Assembly (NCBI GenBank): GCA_013821605.1
Contig: JACDGP010000001.1
Location: forward strand, 82,491-146,490
From: Herpetosiphonaceae bacterium
GTDB lineage: Bacteria; Chloroflexota; Chloroflexia; Chloroflexales; Kallotenuaceae
Reading direction: 5' to 3'
DNA length: 64,000 bases
The position numbers were made by a program, and so were the translations under genes. Each line of letters opens with the position of its first letter. The first letter of the stretch is position 1. Below are positions 29,649 through 38,059 of this stretch, piece by piece. The notes beneath the pieces were generated by a model. That model saw nothing but the letters and a program-made list of their open reading frames with translations, made no database searches and was not told the origin of the DNA.

Positions 29649-30500
29649 ATGATTGAGCCGCTGCTCAAGGATCGCGCGTTCCTAGCGGATGTAGCACAGG
29701 CACGCCAAGCACACGACCAATTTCATCTCTGGTGGCTTGGCCAGAGCGGATTTTTGGTCCAGTGGCAAGACCGGCACCTGCTGCTCGATCCATATCTTTC
29801 CGACTCCCTGACCGCAAAGTATGCGGCCACCGACAAGCCGCATGTCCGCATGACGGCGCGGGTAATTGCGCCGCAGCAGTTAGACTTCGTGGATATAGTG
29901 ACCTCCAGCCATAATCATACCGATCACCTGGATGCTGAAACCCTTATTCCGATTCTGCAGGCTAACCCTGCTATCACGCTCGTGATTCCCGAAGCCAATC
30001 GCGCCTTTGTTGCCGACCGCCTCCGTATCGATCCTGTGCGACCTGTGGGCGTGGACGATGGCCTAACGGTTGAGGTTAATGGTTTCCACATCACGGGTAT
30101 TGCGTCAGCCCACGAGACGGTGGAACGTGATACTGCTGGCCACGCCCACTTTCTGGGTTATGTGGTGCGCTTCGGGCCATGGTCGATCTACCACAGTGGC
30201 GATACCATGCGCTATGACGGCATGGCTGAGCGGCTCCGCCCCTATGCCCCTCTGGTCGCACTCCTGCCCATTAATGGTCATGCGCCGGAGCGACGGGTCC
30301 CCGGTAATCTGGATGGGCGTGAAGCGGCGCAGTTAGCCAAGGATATTGGTGCTAGTGTCGTCATCCCCTGTCACTACGGAATGTTCGCTTTCAACACTGC
30401 GTCGCCGGAGCATTTTGTGGCGGAAGCGCAGCGGCTCGGCCAGCCCTATCACCTGCTGCGAGCTGGCGAGTGCTGGAGCAGTCCAAGCATCCCAGCTTGA
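29649..30500 (+). CDS. MBL-fold metallohydrolase, UlaG-like
   Basis: TSSHNHTDHLD metal motif, YHSGDTMRYDGM, PINGHAPERRVPGNLD, VIPCHYGMF. Confidence 0.8.
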   Translation: MIEPLLKDRAFLADVAQARQAHDQFHLWWLGQSGFLVQWQDRHLLLDPYLSDSLTAKYAATDKPHVRMTARVIAPQQLDFVDIVTSSHNHTDHLDAETLIPILQANPAITLVIPEANRAFVADRLRIDPVRPVGVDDGLTVEVNGFHITGIASAHETVERDTAGHAHFLGYVVRFGPWSIYHSGDTMRYDGMAERLRPYAPLVALLPINGHAPERRVPGNLDGREAAQLAKDIGASVVIPCHYGMFAFNTASPEHFVAEAQRLGQPYHLLRAGECWSSPSIPA

Positions 30501-30525
30501 TATTCCCAGAGCTAAGGAGTAATGT

Positions 30526-31287
30526 ATGTCTCGTTTCGCAATCTCGTCCTGGAGTCTTGACGGCCTGCTCCAGGGAGGAATGCCGCTCATTACGGTGCCC
30601 GATCAGATGGTCGAGCATGGCGTAACAACGCTCGAACTCTGCCATTTTCATCTCCTCAGTACCGCAGCCACCGATGTGCAAGCGCTACGTCATGCCTTAG
30701 AGGCGGCGGGAGTTGAACTCTATAGTCTATTGATCGACACCGGCGACATTACGGCTCCTGATCCCGCACAATGCGCGGCGGATCTCCAGACCATTCGCCG
30801 TTGGATCGCTATCGCCGCTGAACTTGGTGCGCAGCAGGTACGCGTCGCTGCCGGCAGCCAAGCGGCAACACCGGACATCATCCGACGCAGCGCAGAACAC
30901 TTGCTGGCTTGCGCCGACCTTGCGGCTTCTTATGGCCTCCGCACCATTACCGAGAATTGGCGTACGACCGCCGAGCAGCCTGCTGACCTGTTAGCTATTC
31001 TCGACGGCTGCCGCAGTCAAGTCGGCCTTTGCGCCGATACCGGCAATGCTGAAGCGACTCCCGATAAATATGGGACACTAGCACAGCTTCTACCACGAGC
31101 ATCCTCAGTTCATTTCAAAGCTCGCTACGAAGCCGATGGCCAGGTTAATCAAGCAGATGCGGAGCACTGTGTCTCGCTCATACGGCAGGCCAACTTCGAC
31201 GGCGTTATAACGCTGATCTATGCGGACAAGCATAACGAGTGGGCTGGCATCGAGCAGTTGCGTACGGCGATCCAACCACTGGTGTAA
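30526..31287 (+). CDS. Sugar phosphate isomerase/epimerase-type TIM-barrel protein
   Basis: AP endonuclease 2/xylose isomerase-like pattern (LGAQQVRVAAGSQA, LRTITENWRTT, VGLCADTGNAEATPDKYGT, SVHFKARY). Confidence 0.75.
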   Translation: MSRFAISSWSLDGLLQGGMPLITVPDQMVEHGVTTLELCHFHLLSTAATDVQALRHALEAAGVELYSLLIDTGDITAPDPAQCAADLQTIRRWIAIAAELGAQQVRVAAGSQAATPDIIRRSAEHLLACADLAASYGLRTITENWRTTAEQPADLLAILDGCRSQVGLCADTGNAEATPDKYGTLAQLLPRASSVHFKARYEADGQVNQADAEHCVSLIRQANFDGVITLIYADKHNEWAGIEQLRTAIQPLV

Positions 31288-31305
31288 CACGACAGGAACC
31301 AAGCT

Positions 31306-32067
31306 ATGCAGATCGATCTATCCAACAAGGTTGCCGTCGTGACCGGTGGTTCGGGAGAGCTCGGCCGTGTAATGGCCCGGACCCTGGCGCACTGTGGAGC
31401 GGACGTAGCAGTGCACTACCTCCACAATCAAGCGCAGGCGGAGCAGGTGTGCCGCGAGATAGGCGAGCTCGGGGTGCGAGCCATGCCGGTGCAGGCTGAT
31501 GTCGGTGACCGTGCTTCGGTCTTGGCCATGCGCGATGCAATTATGGCCCAGTTGGGCGCCCCTCACATCGTGGTTACGAATGCAGTGATTCAGTATGCCT
31601 GGACCACGGTGCTTGAACAACCACTCGATGATTACGAGGGCCAGTTTCGTTCGTGTGTGCTGCAAAACGTGTTGATGGCACAGGCCTTCGTTCCCGCGAT
31701 GATCAGCCGCAGCGCGGGCCGTATTATTGCCATCAACACCGAATGCGCGATGCAGAATTTCGCGACCCAATCCGCCTATGTTGCTGGCAAGCGTGGCATG
31801 GACGGCGTCTTACGAGTGCTGGCTCGCGAGATTGGCACACATCAGATTACGGTTAACCAGGTGGCACCCGGCTGGACGATCAGTGAGCGCGACCGTGCCG
31901 CCCATACAGAAACACAGCCGGCCTATGACTCGGCTGTGCCTCTACGGCGGCGCGGGACCGATCAGGAGATCGCCAACGTTGTCGCCTTTCTCGCATCTGA
32001 CCTGGCCAGCTACATCACCGGTGCCTACATACCGGTCTGCGGTGGCAACATCATGCCGACGATCTAA
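31306..32067 (+). CDS. Short-chain dehydrogenase/reductase
   Basis: VAVVTGGSGELGRVMARTLAHCGADVAVHY, SAYVAGKRGMDGVLRVLAREIG, PVCGG. Confidence 0.88.
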   Translation: MQIDLSNKVAVVTGGSGELGRVMARTLAHCGADVAVHYLHNQAQAEQVCREIGELGVRAMPVQADVGDRASVLAMRDAIMAQLGAPHIVVTNAVIQYAWTTVLEQPLDDYEGQFRSCVLQNVLMAQAFVPAMISRSAGRIIAINTECAMQNFATQSAYVAGKRGMDGVLRVLAREIGTHQITVNQVAPGWTISERDRAAHTETQPAYDSAVPLRRRGTDQEIANVVAFLASDLASYITGAYIPVCGGNIMPTI

Positions 32068-32072
32068 AACGC

Positions 32073-33446
32073 TCAATCGAGTGTCAGGACCAGCGAAGAT
32101 TGTGGCGGGAAGAGGACGTCCAGCACCATTCCTGCCTCGTCGCTGGCCCACACATCCGGAAAGATATGCTCCAACTCAGTTCGGCTATGCCGGCCGAAGA
32201 GCAACTGCAAGAATACCAAGGGTGGAAAACCGGCAGCACCTTTGAGATCGCTGCTGTAGATCGGTCGCCGCCAGCTCTCGGACGTGGTGAGCCGGCCATC
32301 TGCGAAATGGAGATGCAGACCATCGCGGTAGAAGTCGAGGTGCACATCACCGCTGTAACCAGCGAGTGGCGAAGCACTTAGGCGACCTTCGAGGACGGGT
32401 GCTACGTGTTGTACAAAGCCTGGTAGATCGGGGATGCGCACGTACCAGGCATAGACTCGGTCGCGACGGGGTGCTAGGGCGTCGCCTAACACCAGGTACG
32501 CTGGATGGGCAGTGCCAAAGCTGAACAGGAGCCGGGAAGGGTTGGCGCGGTCGCGGCCCGTGGGCACCTGGGGCGCAAGCGCTTGTAGCGCACGTAGGAC
32601 TGACGGCATGGGCGTTGACCATGTGGTTCCGGCGGTCACAGCCATCTGGATCACGTCCAGCGTTTTGCCCCAACGTGTATGGCGCACCAGGACAAAACCG
32701 CAATGGGCACCCTGGAGATCGTTGATCAGGAGGGTGGTCCAGCCCTCGCCCGACTCCACGCTCATACCATCCAGCGTCCAGTGCCAGTAGGCTTCGGGAA
32801 TATCAGACGACACCAGACTGCGCCCTTGTTCGCGTTGGTAGAGTTCCATGACGAAGGGCAAGTCGTCCTCGGTCGCGGGTTGCAGTCGGTAGGCCTCCGT
32901 CTCGCCGTCCTTCAGTGGCGGGATATCATCGAATTGAACAAAGCGGCCACCACCGAGTTCCAACGCCATCTCGTAGCCAAACTGGCGGTAAAAGTAAGGG
33001 ATGCCGGTGATTGCTTGGGCCAGATCGCCTGCTCGGGCACTGCGGGCATGGAAGGCGTCGAAGAGCGCACGTATCAAGCCACGCCGCCGGTACTCCGGAT
33101 GGGTCGCGACGGCCTCTGGTCGTCCCACGCCGAAACGGATGCCACCGAAGCTCCAGGTTATCGGGATCAGCCACATACTTGCCACAACCTTGCCGGTATG
33201 TGTATCTTCGACGAGGACCCCCTGGTCTACAGTTGTCAGTGGATGACGTCCACTACCGAGGTCGCGCATCCACGCTACCATATGTGCGTTGGGAGGCTCC
33301 TCCGCCTTCTGACGAAAGACATAGGCTGCGAGTTCACCGATGCGCTCAACATCCTCCGCCGTGCTCCAACGCAGAACCAGACCATCACCGACCGCTTGGG
33401 GAACGGTTATATCGTTGGTCTGCTGAGTAACTTGTGTATCGCTCAT
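32073..33446 (-). CDS. GNAT-family N-acetyltransferase, Eis-like
   Basis: GVGRPEAVATHPEYRRRGLIRALFDAFHARS, followed by a long Eis-like C-terminal region. Confidence 0.8.
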   Translation of the reverse strand: MSDTQVTQQTNDITVPQAVGDGLVLRWSTAEDVERIGELAAYVFRQKAEEPPNAHMVAWMRDLGSGRHPLTTVDQGVLVEDTHTGKVVASMWLIPITWSFGGIRFGVGRPEAVATHPEYRRRGLIRALFDAFHARSARAGDLAQAITGIPYFYRQFGYEMALELGGGRFVQFDDIPPLKDGETEAYRLQPATEDDLPFVMELYQREQGRSLVSSDIPEAYWHWTLDGMSVESGEGWTTLLINDLQGAHCGFVLVRHTRWGKTLDVIQMAVTAGTTWSTPMPSVLRALQALAPQVPTGRDRANPSRLLFSFGTAHPAYLVLGDALAPRRDRVYAWYVRIPDLPGFVQHVAPVLEGRLSASPLAGYSGDVHLDFYRDGLHLHFADGRLTTSESWRRPIYSSDLKGAAGFPPLVFLQLLFGRHSRTELEHIFPDVWASDEAGMVLDVLFPPQSSLVLTLD

Positions 33447-33664
33447 ACTTGCTTCCGTTCGATCTGTGTCACAGTTTGCATGATAAAGTGAATCACGACT
33501 CGATCTCCCTCCTTGGGCAGACCATACAGTGCCTCTGCTCCAAGTCGCGCTGAATGCGTGCCATCTTCGCCGTCCAGCCGAAAGACGATGTCGAACAACT
33601 GAGTGCCATGAATGTCAAGCGGTCGTATGGCAACGATCTGCCCCGGTTGAGGTCCCATCAACAT
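33443..33664 (-). CDS. Small conserved-looking hypothetical protein
   Basis: 73 aa, overlaps the GNAT start by 4 bp, which suggests translational coupling. Confidence 0.5.
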   Translation of the reverse strand: MLMGPQPGQIVAIRPLDIHGTQLFDIVFRLDGEDGTHSARLGAEALYGLPKEGDRVVIHFIMQTVTQIERKQV

Positions 33665-33705
33665 AGCTGCTCTCCTAGGCTGTAAGATCTGCTTGCTGTT
33701 CGTGA

Positions 33706-34085
33706 GGTTGTGTCAGGACGCGGACCGTGAACGTCAATGAGGACATGCGGGCGTCGGTTTGTTTCCGCATCGCGTGCCACTACGCCGCCAACAACTCACT
33801 CTTCAAAGCCGTCCACCGGGCACAGTATTCCCGTCGTTGCTCAGCTAATGGCGGGATTGGCTGGCACATCGCCGTTCGTACGCGGAAGTAGTCACGCTGT
33901 TCATCGAACGCCCGGCAGAAATGAGATGCTGCATCTACATTCCCGAAGCCACGCATCGGATAGTAGCGCTGTTTGATGCCACGATGATCCTGTTCGATCT
34001 GGTTGTTGAGGTACTGAGCTTGCGACAAGCATACTCAAGGATCAGATCCGTCGCTCTACACCGTGGCCTGACTTCTGACACAACC
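33706..34085 (-). mobile_element. Internally deleted IS6-type element (380 bp) with short terminal inverted repeats
   Basis: GGTTGTGTCAG at 33706-33716 and CTGACACAACC at 34075-34085. Encloses a transposase C-terminal remnant. Confidence 0.6.
33780..34028 (-). pseudogene. IS6-family transposase C-terminal remnant
   Basis: AQYLNNQIEQDHRGIKQRYYPMRGFGNVDAASHFCRAFDEQRDYFR matches the IS6-family pattern (YLNN.IEQDHR.IK.R...GF). DDE N-terminal half missing. Confidence 0.75.
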
Positions 34086-34102
34086 CACTTCCGCGCTCTC
34101 GC

Positions 34103-34897
34103 TCAACTGTCGATACCAGCACGAACCTTGCCGGCCGGATCGATGCCCCGTAGCATCATGCCCTGACCTCGTGAGTGGTGCGCATTGTTCAGCGGCGCGT
34201 CGTCGGCCGCGCGCATCTGCACCAGCAGGGTCGTGCGCGCCTCATTGCTCGCGTTAATGCCCGAGCCATGAACGGTTAGATAGGAGAAGATCAGGACATC
34301 GCCGGCTTTCGCCTCCATCGGCGTCGCCAGATCGAGCGGCCACTGCTCGAGCGGCAGATGAAAACTACCTTCGGCATCATGCTCAAGCGGCCCGTGCTTA
34401 TGGCTGCCCGGCACGATTTGCACGCATCCCTTGGCAAGTGGCGCGTCGTCGAAATGAATGATAGCCGCGAGCATGGTATCGCGGGCATGGGGAAAGAAGG
34501 GATAATCCTGGTGCATCGGGAAAGGCGAGCCTTTTTCGGGCGGCTTGATGAAGAGCTTGTTATGATGCAACTGGATATTCGGGCCAATCAGATCGGCGAC
34601 TGGGTCGACCAGACGCGGATCGACCAGCAGCCGGGTCAACGCTGCGCTCTGAAACTGGACGTTGTGACAATGCAGCAGCTTGGTGTGGGGCTCCGTGACG
34701 CTCATGCGCGCGGAGCCCCACGTCGCGTCGATATCCTGGTTGCGCATCAAACGATCCATGAGTTCGTGCGCCTCTCGGCGGAACTCGGTCGCCTCCGAGG
34801 CACTGAAGACCCCAGGCAGGAGCACATAGCCTTGCTCCTGGTAGTGCTCGACCTGTTCTATACTCAAGGCAACAGGCCGGCTCGCTGGCTCGATCAT
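34103..34897 (-). CDS. Phytanoyl-CoA dioxygenase (PhyH)-family protein
   Basis: GYVLLPGVFSASEATEFR, PFPMHQDYPFFPH (HxD), VQIVPGSHKHGPL, LTVHGSGINAS. Start refined to MIEPASRPV. Confidence 0.85.
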   Translation of the reverse strand: MIEPASRPVALSIEQVEHYQEQGYVLLPGVFSASEATEFRREAHELMDRLMRNQDIDATWGSARMSVTEPHTKLLHCHNVQFQSAALTRLLVDPRLVDPVADLIGPNIQLHHNKLFIKPPEKGSPFPMHQDYPFFPHARDTMLAAIIHFDDAPLAKGCVQIVPGSHKHGPLEHDAEGSFHLPLEQWPLDLATPMEAKAGDVLIFSYLTVHGSGINASNEARTTLLVQMRAADDAPLNNAHHSRGQGMMLRGIDPAGKVRAGIDS

Positions 34898-35034
34898 GAT
34901 CTTGCTCCTTCCGGTGAAGACCTCACGCATTCTATAGTAAACCATAAGCGGCGGTCCTTCTCGGGCGATTCCAAAGTCCGATGCGAAGTGCATGCTGAGA
35001 TCATTTGGTGGTAAGCAGCCAACCGCCCACGCTA

Positions 35035-35163
35035 GGTCTTGTGCAAAGTCGTCTTTTGTCGTCAGTTCTCGCTATGATTAGCCAGAGCCTGAACTCGGTA
35101 GGTTGACGTCTGGTTACAGCCAAGGGCACAATTTTTGATCAATTTGCGACTTTGCACAAGCGC
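35035..35163. mobile_element. Small IS/MITE-like inverted-repeat element (~129 bp)
   Basis: Perfect 14-bp IR CTTGTGCAAAGTCG (35038-35051) / CGACTTTGCACAAG (35147-35160). End sequence GGTCTTGTGCAAAGTCG resembles IS6-type termini. Confidence 0.5.
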
Positions 35164-35217
35164 TTTACTGACAGGGAGGGACTTGACCATTGGCTCTGCT
35201 TGGCGTAGCATGGGCCG

Positions 35218-35379
35218 ATGAGCTGGGACGAGGCGTTCGCGAACCGCTATGAGGATTGGTCGGCTCACATGACGGCCGACGTCGCCCTCTACGGCGGCTT
35301 CGCCCACGAGCCGTTTGTCGACGACAGCCGGGAATACGTGTTCGTCGCCCGCCATCGGCGCTCAAGTGTCAGCTCCTAA
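35218..35379 (+). pseudogene. Internally deleted class I SAM methyltransferase remnant
   Basis: 53-codon ORF MSWDEAFANRYEDWSAHMTADVA|LYGGFAHEPFVDDSREYVFVARHRRSSVSS. N- and C-terminal motifs of a methyltransferase joined in frame without the SAM-binding core. Confidence 0.6.
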
Positions 35380-35491
35380 CACCGGCCACATCGTGGGCAC
35401 CGCGCTCGACCGTCGGTTGCGTCACCGGCAAGGTGGAATTATAATTTGTCATGACAATTGTGGCTACTACTTGGATGATCAAGGAAGCAAC

Positions 35492-36136
35492 GTGGTCAAG
35501 ATCCACGTTCTTGGCGGGCCGGGCAGCGGGAAGACGACTTTAGGCAAAGAGCTATCAGCCAAGCTGCACATCCCACATTATGACTTTGATCTATATGGCG
35601 AGAAAAATGGCACCAGCGCGGAAGCTTGGGCTGAGGAGTCGTTTTCCATTGCCCAGCAGCCGGGCTGGGTCGTGGAAAATATCGCCATTATCCATATCGA
35701 CCCGCTGCTATATGCCGCCGACCACATTGTGCTGCTGGATGTTCCCTGGCCGGTGGCGGCATGGCGTATGTTGTACCGGCATATCATGGCGACGCTGCAC
35801 GGCACAAATCGATATCCCGGTTTCAAATCGCTCTATGCCTTGCTCACCTCCTCCCGCAGGTACTACCTCAACATCAACAAGCGTCCTGCGATAGCAGAGC
35901 TGATGCACAGCTACCTGGAGCAGCACACAAGCACGCTTCCACCGACTCGCCAGGAAGTAATTGAGCAGCTTGAAACGTATAGCGCACTGATTCTCCCGCC
36001 AACTATAGAGTTCGTCCGCTCGTATCTTGAAAAATACGGTGAGAAAGTGATCGTGGTCAGGACCAACGCCGACCGCGCACGTCTTCTGGCTTTCCTCACA
36101 ACAAGGTACCATCAACAACCAGCCAGTTCGGTCTAA
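35492..36136 (+). CDS. P-loop NTPase, adenylate kinase/topology-modulation-like
   Basis: VVKIHVLGGPGSGKTTLGKELSAKL Walker A, LLDVPWPVAAWRMLYR. Likely GTG start at 35492. Confidence 0.7.
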   Translation: MVKIHVLGGPGSGKTTLGKELSAKLHIPHYDFDLYGEKNGTSAEAWAEESFSIAQQPGWVVENIAIIHIDPLLYAADHIVLLDVPWPVAAWRMLYRHIMATLHGTNRYPGFKSLYALLTSSRRYYLNINKRPAIAELMHSYLEQHTSTLPPTRQEVIEQLETYSALILPPTIEFVRSYLEKYGEKVIVVRTNADRARLLAFLTTRYHQQPASSV

Positions 36137-36190
36137 AACTGTCAACTTCATCTTGCATCGGTGTATCGTGCTGCACCAGTGTCATTCTGC

Positions 36191-36230
36191 TCAGTTTTCT
36201 ATCTTACTTGTCAGTAGGCTATCTTGCGAG
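36191..36230. promoter_or_regulatory. Tandem 20-bp imperfect direct repeat upstream of the XRE gene
   Basis: TCAGTTTTCTATCTTACTTG / TCAGTAGGCTATCTTGCGAG, 14 of 20 identical, period 20. Confidence 0.4.
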
Positions 36231-36256
36231 TATACTACACTCAAAGGAGCTTAACG

Positions 36257-36787
36257 ATGTCTGATGATCCAAGTGAATTCTCCACCTGGCTCAATACCGT
36301 AATGCTCAGCCAAGGTCTCTCCCAAGCTGAACTTGCACGGCGAGTCGGTGTTGCGGATACCCAGGTCTCGCGCTGGAGACGTGGTCAGGTGATACCCACC
36401 CTGCGCTACCTCCAACAACTCGCTGACACCTTCGGGGTGCCGCGTACGCGCCTTGACCGCCTGGTGGGCTACCCTATTGAAGGTGCTATGGAGACCACTC
36501 ATGCGGCGACAATGGATGCTGCCACAGAGGCCGCATGGGCCGCGCATCAGGCCCACTTAGGACAGATTTTGCAAGAAAAGCTGCTGCCTTCGCTCTGGCC
36601 GGCCTATGTCGATGCTTGTGACGCGCTCGCCGACGCGCTCCGCACATCGTTGCAAACGGGGTTGACGCAGGCACAGGCCACATCTGCTACTGAGGCGATA
36701 AGCAACGGATCTGCTGCCAGTGAGAAGGAAGAGCGCACCTTGGGCTTCCATCCCCGCGGGCTACGCTCTGGTACGCATATCGGCTAA
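36257..36787 (+). CDS. XRE-family HTH transcriptional regulator
   Basis: LSQAELARRVGVADTQVSRWRRGQVIPTLRYLQQLADTFGV. RBS AAAGGAG, start ATG 36257. Confidence 0.88.
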   Translation: MSDDPSEFSTWLNTVMLSQGLSQAELARRVGVADTQVSRWRRGQVIPTLRYLQQLADTFGVPRTRLDRLVGYPIEGAMETTHAATMDAATEAAWAAHQAHLGQILQEKLLPSLWPAYVDACDALADALRTSLQTGLTQAQATSATEAISNGSAASEKEERTLGFHPRGLRSGTHIG

Positions 36788-36818
36788 ATAGTCCAGAACC
36801 AGTACTGAGGAGGTACCT

Positions 36819-37463
36819 ATGACAAGGATGAAGCAACCTACGAGCAACATGCTTGTGCCCCAGGCGGTCGTGCCCTATGTCATCGAACAGACCAGCCGAG
36901 GCGAGCGCAGCTACGATGTGTATTCGCGCTTGTTGAAAGAGCGGATTATTATGCTTGGGACCCCGATTGACGCCGACGTGGCCAACGTGATCATCGCGCA
37001 ACTGCTCTTTTTGGAGCACGAAGACCCGGAGCGCGACATCTCCCTGTATATCAACTGCCCTGGCGGTGTGGTGTACGCTGGTCTCGCCATCTACGACACG
37101 ATGCAGATGATCCGGGCCGATGTTGCAACCGTATGCATGGGGATGGCAGCTTCCTTCGGTACGATTCTGCTGGCCGGCGGAGCGAAGGGCAAACGTTTTT
37201 CGCTGCCCAACTCGACAATTCATATGCATCCGGCGTTGGGAGGAGCCAGTGGCTCGGCACCCGATGTCGAGGTCCAGATGAGAGAGTTGTTGCGGCTGCA
37301 AGATCTGACGCGGAGGTTGATGGCGAAGGATACTGGGCAGACCGTACAGCGGATCGAGCAGGACTTTGATCGCGACAAGCATATGACGGCGGAAGAGGCC
37401 AAAGCATACGGCATCATCGACGACATCTACACAGCAGAACTCAGCTCACCCCAAGTCATATAG
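36819..37463 (+). CDS. clpP: ATP-dependent Clp protease proteolytic subunit
   Basis: Catalytic Ser context [14 protein letters not shown], His context [11 protein letters not shown], Asp context [20 protein letters not shown]. Confidence 0.9.
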   Translation: MTRMKQPTSNMLVPQAVVPYVIEQTSRGERSYDVYSRLLKERIIMLGTPIDADVANVIIAQLLFLEHEDPERDISLYINCPGGVVYAGLAIYDTMQMIRADVATVCMGMAASFGTILLAGGAKGKRFSLPNSTIHMHPALGGASGSAPDVEVQMRELLRLQDLTRRLMAKDTGQTVQRIEQDFDRDKHMTAEEAKAYGIIDDIYTAELSSPQVI

Positions 37464-37554
37464 AATAGGGCGGGGCAGGCCGGTTAGTGAGTTGTAAAGC
37501 AGTCTGGCCTGCCTCAGTTACAATGCGTGGAAGATTCTTACCTCGGAGCGCAAC

Positions 37555-38001
37555 ATGACCCCTCCCGTGATCATTCAGGCCCAGCTTAATCACCTTGATC
37601 AGCTTGTCCCGTTGCTTGATCAATATCGCCAGTTTTACCGGCAGCCTTCCGCCGTTGATGAGGCCCGTCGCTTTCTCCAAGCTCGCTTGGCAGGCAGCGA
37701 GTCTGTTATCTTCCTGGCTCTGCGAGATAATGTCGGTGTCGGCTTTACGCAGTTGTATCCATCCTTTTCGTCGGTCTCCCTGCGCCGCCTATGGATTCTT
37801 AATGATCTTTTCGTCGCCGGCGATCAACGGGGACAGGGTGTTGCGACGGCCCTGCTAGAGCGTGCGCGTACGTGGGCTATCGCCACGCACGCGAAAGGGA
37901 TGGCACTGGAGACAGCGGTCGATAATCCCGCTCAGCAGCTGTACGAACGCCTAGGCTGGCAACGTGATAATGGCTTTTATCACTATTCGCTGACTGTGTA
38001 A
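37555..38001 (+). CDS. GNAT-family N-acetyltransferase
   Basis: LNDLFVAGDQRGQGVATALLERARTWA, ETAVDNPAQQLYERLGWQRD. Confidence 0.85.
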   Translation: MTPPVIIQAQLNHLDQLVPLLDQYRQFYRQPSAVDEARRFLQARLAGSESVIFLALRDNVGVGFTQLYPSFSSVSLRRLWILNDLFVAGDQRGQGVATALLERARTWAIATHAKGMALETAVDNPAQQLYERLGWQRDNGFYHYSLTV

Positions 38002-38059
38002 GTGGTCTTGAGATGGGTCGTTTCGATGATGGCGTTGACATTAACCCCGAGTCGTTGTG

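Noticed and set aside
21514-32067. Epoxyalkane/coenzyme M carboxylation operon
   Set aside because: MetE-like plus two SDRs plus a flavoprotein is reminiscent, but the flavoprotein is FAD_oxidored-type without a recognisable redox-disulfide motif, and the ROK, SIS, Gfo/Idh, UlaG and PTE genes do not fit.
37474-37513. Terminator after clpP (GGCAGGCC/GGCCTGCC)
   Set aside because: 8-bp stem with a 24-nt loop and no T-tract. Too weak to call.
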